From positions 1-8,865 of the forward strand of contig NZJA01000090.1 of NCBI GenBank assembly GCA_002691835.1: a stretch of DNA of 8,865 nucleotides, read 5' to 3'. Origin of the DNA: Planctomycetota bacterium (GTDB taxonomy: Bacteria > Planctomycetota > UBA8108 > UBA1146). This document shows positions 6,119-8,865 of the stretch, in pieces (position 1 is the first letter of the stretch; the number at the start of each line of letters is the position of its first letter). Both the position numbers and the translations under genes were made by a program. The notes beneath the pieces are model-generated. The model did not search any database, was not told the DNA's origin, and saw only the letters and a list, made by a program, of their open reading frames with translations.

Positions 6119-7314
6119 GAAGCCTCCTTTTGCAGTCTTTTTGTTTGGCGTCGCCCATAGGCCATGAACTTTTGGGTAAATGTGAGCGCCATGCCAATCG
6201 CAATGATGATACAGGAGTAAAGGGGCCAGTGATCAGAGGGGTTATGGACGACTGCAAATACACTGAAAAGTTCATCTCCCGGTTTTGCATCGGGGGGGCC
6301 CCATGAGGATTGGAACAAGATCAGGCCTTGATCCCTAAGGGGGTCGTTCATCTCAATACGAACTTTGCGTTGCGATCCTTCAGAGATTTGTGTGACGTCA
6401 CTGCGGAACTCCTTGGCCATCGAGATCCCCGCATAGTCGACCTTTTCAAAATCATCGAGTTGGATGGTGAAGGGCATCGAGTGACGCACTTTTCTCAAAG
6501 CCACTACCCAAGTCTGATCATCGATTTGAAAGGTCCAGGGGTAATTCTGACCACCCCAGAGAAATGTGCGACCTTCTGCGGAGTCTGTTTTTTCAGATCC
6601 ATTCTCGATCCAGGCCACCAATCCAGGCATGTTCCGTTCATTCTCAGGATCCATCGCCTCAGATTTCAAATACCAGTCATCGATCACTACGGTCTCCGCC
6701 GGAAGGGATTCCCCTGCGGTCAGCTGTTGGGGTCTGCAATTGCCATGCAGGTACTCAAGGTTCAGTGTAAATGGGACTCCGTCAGCAGGAGCGACTGAAA
6801 GGGAGTTCGCTCCACGCCAATAAGTTTCATGAAGGGTATTTTCCGTGACAGCACCGGTGTCAGCCTGAAAGACAGAAATTTCCCACTCGTGATGACTGAT
6901 GTATTCAGAAGCCTTTTGATTTTCCCAAAGTCTCAGGAACCCGTCATTTCCCGCCATGAGTTTGACGAGGCCCGCACTCATCATGAGGGCGATGCCGACG
7001 TGAATGATAAAGACTCCGAGATTGTTTTTGCTGAGGCGCAAACGAAGAATGCCTCCGACGAGCAAATTCATGGTGAAAATGATCATGCAGAGCATTCCCC
7101 CTGGAAGGATTGCGAAACCCATGCCCCAGGGATCTGTGACGATCAAGGATTCAAAGTATTTCTTTTGAGCCTGATAGATGCCCATATTCATTTGATCCAT
7201 CGTTCCCAAGAACGTGAGGAGCAGAAGAAATGACATCATGCTGGCTGCGAGTCCTAGGGAGCCGAACGATTTGATGAATCTTGAATCCCAAAGTGGATGC
7301 TTGGACTGATTCAT
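6115..7314 (-). CDS. resB: cytochrome c biogenesis protein ResB/Ccs1-like
   Basis: 399 residues. The System II heme-export partner of CcsA in the cytoplasmic membrane; it holds apocytochrome and heme during ligation. Layout matches ResB: three TM segments near 17-38, 64-88 and 98-119, a large exported beta-rich domain (about 120-360), and a last TM at about 363-384 followed by a basic cytoplasmic tail. Recognisable ResB stretches are FTIQLDDFEKVDYAG (282-296), VRIEMNDPLRDQGLILFQSS (318-337) and VVHNPSDHWPLY (355-366). Candidate heme-ligand histidines include H105 in TM3 and H362 just before the last TM. The ATG overlaps the stop of the lipoprotein gene (ATGA), with GGAG about 5 bases upstream; its own stop overlaps the ccsA start the same way, so the three are probably translated as a coupled unit. 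Confidence 0.9.
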   Translation of the reverse strand: MNQSKHPLWDSRFIKSFGSLGLAASMMSFLLLLTFLGTMDQMNMGIYQAQKKYFESLIVTDPWGMGFAILPGGMLCMIIFTMNLLVGGILRLRLSKNNLGVFIIHVGIALMMSAGLVKLMAGNDGFLRLWENQKASEYISHHEWEISVFQADTGAVTENTLHETYWRGANSLSVAPADGVPFTLNLEYLHGNCRPQQLTAGESLPAETVVIDDWYLKSEAMDPENERNMPGLVAWIENGSEKTDSAEGRTFLWGGQNYPWTFQIDDQTWVVALRKVRHSMPFTIQLDDFEKVDYAGISMAKEFRSDVTQISEGSQRKVRIEMNDPLRDQGLILFQSSWGPPDAKPGDELFSVFAVVHNPSDHWPLYSCIIIAIGMALTFTQKFMAYGRRQTKRLQKEAS

Positions 7315-8432
7315 TTACGCTCCTCCAGAGATTCAGCCAAAAGTTCAAGACCACCTCTTGCTGATTCGACTTCTGCCTTTGGTCCCACCAGTTTGATAAA
7401 GATGGCTCTCCCTGCGAGATTTCGAATCAGGCCGATCATGGCCCAGTCATCCTGAGCAGTCGAACCCATACTGGAGTAGGATCCCGTGGCTTCGACAACA
7501 TAAGCTTGGCCGTCGAGCATGGGCACCTTTGGAAGGGTTTCCAGATCTGCTTCCTTCAGCGGCGGTTGACCCATTTCATTGCGCCAACGATTGGCATTTG
7601 CAAGAGTTCCACCGCCATCTCCTCCGAGAATCGTGATCCAGCAACGGGCATCTGCTCCAGCGACAAAGGTGACTTCCCGCATAGGCTTTTTGCCCAGGGT
7701 CGTCCATCCTTCAGGAGTTTCCCATGTCAGGGGTGAGGCGGCTGGAGCTTGCGGAGCAGGCTGAGTCGGAGCGGATGGGGTCAGGCTCAATCCATCGACG
7801 AACTGGGTAAGGTTTGCGGCCTCGGCGATCAGTAGCTCGCGAGGCCCCGTAGCTTTCAGGAATACCGTTGCTCCACCCAATGGCAAGACGTAGACGATCA
7901 TTCGAGCATCTTCCACAGCGGATGAGCTCATTCCTCCATCGAAATTTCCATCGATTTCGAAGCGCACTCCATCCATACCGAGGAGCTGAGCTTTGGGTAA
8001 CGCCGCAACTTCATCGTCAGGTAGCGGATCTCTCCCCATTTGCTGACACCAGCGATCAATATTGTCACGGAGACTTCCACCACCCTGAAAAACTGTTAGG
8101 TAGCATTCTGTTCTCTCGTCACCGGCGATTCGCAAGTTCATGCGACGCATCGAAGTGACTGGCAGTTCGGTCCAGCCTTCGGGAAGGTTGTACTGTAGCT
8201 CTGGTGCAGTAGAAGTCTCGGGTGCTGCTCTTCGTGCTCCGAATCGCTGAGACAGATCTGCATCAACAAGTACCGGGTGAACAGATTCAGGGATTGTCCG
8301 ACTTTGGTACTCTGGAGGTTTTCCCCAGGGTTGGCACCCAGAGGAAAACAGGACCAGGGCAACACTCGCACAGAGAGATACTCTGAGAGATTTCTGTGAC
8401 ACACGGGACTGCTGACTTGATCCTGTTTTCAT
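7311..8432 (-). CDS. lipoprotein with two tandem copies of one domain
   Basis: 373 residues from the ATG at 8432, chosen over an upstream TTG (8447) because AGGA lies 5 bases before it. The N-terminus has basic residues, a hydrophobic stretch and FSSGC, a loose lipobox with C33 as lipidation site. Two related domains follow (about 79-216 and 234-368), joined by an Ala/Pro linker (219-234). Shared marks are PEGWTELPVTSMR versus PEGWTTLGKKPMR, then DERTECYLTVFQGGGSLRDN versus ADARCWITILGGDGGGTLAN, RWCQQMGRDPL versus RWRNEMGQPPL, and FLKATGP versus FIKLVGP. The family has no known reaction that I can name, but I associate such PxGW...RW..Q.G domains with planctomycete and verrucomicrobial cytochrome gene clusters. 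Position between trx and resB suggests a role outside the membrane in cytochrome maturation or respiratory assembly; this is inference. Confidence 0.85.
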   Translation of the reverse strand: MKTGSSQQSRVSQKSLRVSLCASVALVLFSSGCQPWGKPPEYQSRTIPESVHPVLVDADLSQRFGARRAAPETSTAPELQYNLPEGWTELPVTSMRRMNLRIAGDERTECYLTVFQGGGSLRDNIDRWCQQMGRDPLPDDEVAALPKAQLLGMDGVRFEIDGNFDGGMSSSAVEDARMIVYVLPLGGATVFLKATGPRELLIAEAANLTQFVDGLSLTPSAPTQPAPQAPAASPLTWETPEGWTTLGKKPMREVTFVAGADARCWITILGGDGGGTLANANRWRNEMGQPPLKEADLETLPKVPMLDGQAYVVEATGSYSSMGSTAQDDWAMIGLIRNLAGRAIFIKLVGPKAEVESARGGLELLAESLEERK

Positions 8433-8454
8433 GGGAATCCTGTCCAAGAAGTAT

Positions 8455-8784
8455 TTAGCTACTGATCTCGTCTAGGGCTTTTTCGAGGACAGGTTTTGGG
8501 TGAGCACCAGTGAGCTGGTTGACCACTTCGCCATCTTTGAAAAAGAGCAGGGTTGGAACACCCTGAATCCCATATTTGACGGCCAGTCCTTCAGCTTGCT
8601 CGATATCGACCTTACCTACTTTGACACCCTTGTCTGCGTACTCGTCTGCCAACTGAGAAACCACTGGTTCCAGAGTTTTGCAGGGGCCACACCAAGTGGC
8701 ATAGAAATCGAGCATTGCCAGTCCGCCGCTCGCAATTTCCGTATCAAAATTAGTATCGTCGATGTTCATCAATTTGTCTGACAT
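8455..8784 (-). CDS. trxA: thioredoxin
   Basis: 109 residues, the normal size. The active site is W31-C32-G33-P34-C35-K36, with the cis-proline at P77 (GIQGVPTLLFF) and the conserved buried acid region at LDFYAT (25-30). It reduces protein disulfides in the cytoplasm using thioredoxin reductase. There is no signal peptide, so it is not a ResA-type exported thioredoxin; it could feed electrons across the membrane through a CcdA-like protein not seen here. The ATG at 8784 is preferred to a TTG at 8805 because GGGAG lies 7 bases upstream and the TTG would overlap the preceding reading frame. The lipoprotein gene starts 22 bases after the stop. Confidence 0.95.
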   Translation of the reverse strand: MSDKLMNIDDTNFDTEIASGGLAMLDFYATWCGPCKTLEPVVSQLADEYADKGVKVGKVDIEQAEGLAVKYGIQGVPTLLFFKDGEVVNQLTGAHPKPVLEKALDEISS

Positions 8785-8791
8785 TCCAACT

Positions 8792-8796
8792 CTCCC
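8792..8796 (-). promoter_or_regulatory. Shine-Dalgarno site of thioredoxin gene
   Basis: GGGAG within AAGGGAGAG on the minus strand, 7 bases before the ATG at 8784. It settles the start in favour of MSDKLMN. Confidence 0.65.
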
Positions 8797-8801
8797 TTTC
8801 C

Positions 8802-8865
8802 TCAATCGAGGGGATAAATCAACTCATCTGTGTCCAAATCATCTTCCTTGACGGTCAGGGGAATC
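8802..8865 (-). CDS. C-terminal end of an unknown upstream gene (partial)
   Basis: On the minus strand the frame beginning at 8864 reads IPLTVKEDDLDTDELIYPLD and stops at TGA (8804-8802), 17 bases before the trx ATG. The acidic, non-repetitive peptide and the short spacing with a clean Shine-Dalgarno site look like the tail of an operon neighbour rather than a promoter region, in which I found no good -35/-10 pair. Too short to name; it could be chance. Confidence 0.45.
   Translation of the reverse strand, partial: IPLTVKEDDLDTDELIYPLD

Noticed and set aside
6310..6798. A 162-codon plus-strand open frame opposite resB
   Set aside because: It has no recognisable domain and is antisense to conserved ResB sequence; it is a shadow frame.
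8810..8840. Possible promoter upstream of trx, with TTGGAC as a -35 box
   Set aside because: No -10 hexamer occurs at 16-18 bases; the nearest, TTATCC, is only 14 bases away, and the stretch reads better as the end of an upstream coding frame.

Overview
This window looks like chromosomal DNA from a free-living bacterium, most likely a planctomycete or a relative. The grounds are a split System II cytochrome c maturation pair (ResB and CcsA), with CcsA carrying a very long N-terminal exported region, plus a companion lipoprotein with a duplicated domain of a kind I associate with Planctomycetota and Verrucomicrobiota. GC content is near one half by eye. The code is standard: seven reading frames end at TGA. 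No mobile element, phage gene, tRNA, rRNA or CRISPR array is visible.

Layout. Positions 20-2070 (+) hold two overlapping genes for unrecognised exported or membrane-anchored proteins; the second is a long alpha-helical protein. They converge, across a 30-base gap, on a long minus-strand operon that fills the rest of the window. In transcription order the operon has: the last 20 codons of an unknown gene (8865-8802), thioredoxin (8784-8455), a two-repeat lipoprotein (8432-7311), ResB (7314-6115), CcsA (6118-4019), a phosphoglycolate-phosphatase-like HAD hydrolase (4010-3321), deoxyribonuclease IV (3318-2407) and a short last gene (2403-2101). Junctions are ATGA overlaps or gaps of at most 22 bases, so one transcript is likely.

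Main discovery. The last gene is split by an in-frame TGA at codon 44 and would be missed by standard gene finders. It starts 3 bases after the nfo stop with a good Shine-Dalgarno site. After the TGA the same frame continues for 56 codons and ends in a clean CxxC-x10-CxxC zinc ribbon and TAA. Fourteen bases after the TGA is a perfect 6-bp hairpin with a GGUC loop, extendable to 7 bp plus a bulged A plus 3 bp. That is the position and loop expected of a bacterial SECIS element. I read the gene as an undescribed small selenoprotein: a DUF2007-like alpha/beta domain carrying selenocysteine, fused to a zinc ribbon.

How the genes may work together. Thioredoxin supplies thiol reducing power, ResB-CcsA exports and attaches heme, and the lipoprotein may assist outside the membrane. 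Deoxyribonuclease IV repairs oxidised DNA ends and releases 2-phosphoglycolate, which the phosphatase can remove. The common theme is redox and oxidative stress, where a selenoprotein would fit, but its actual job is unknown.
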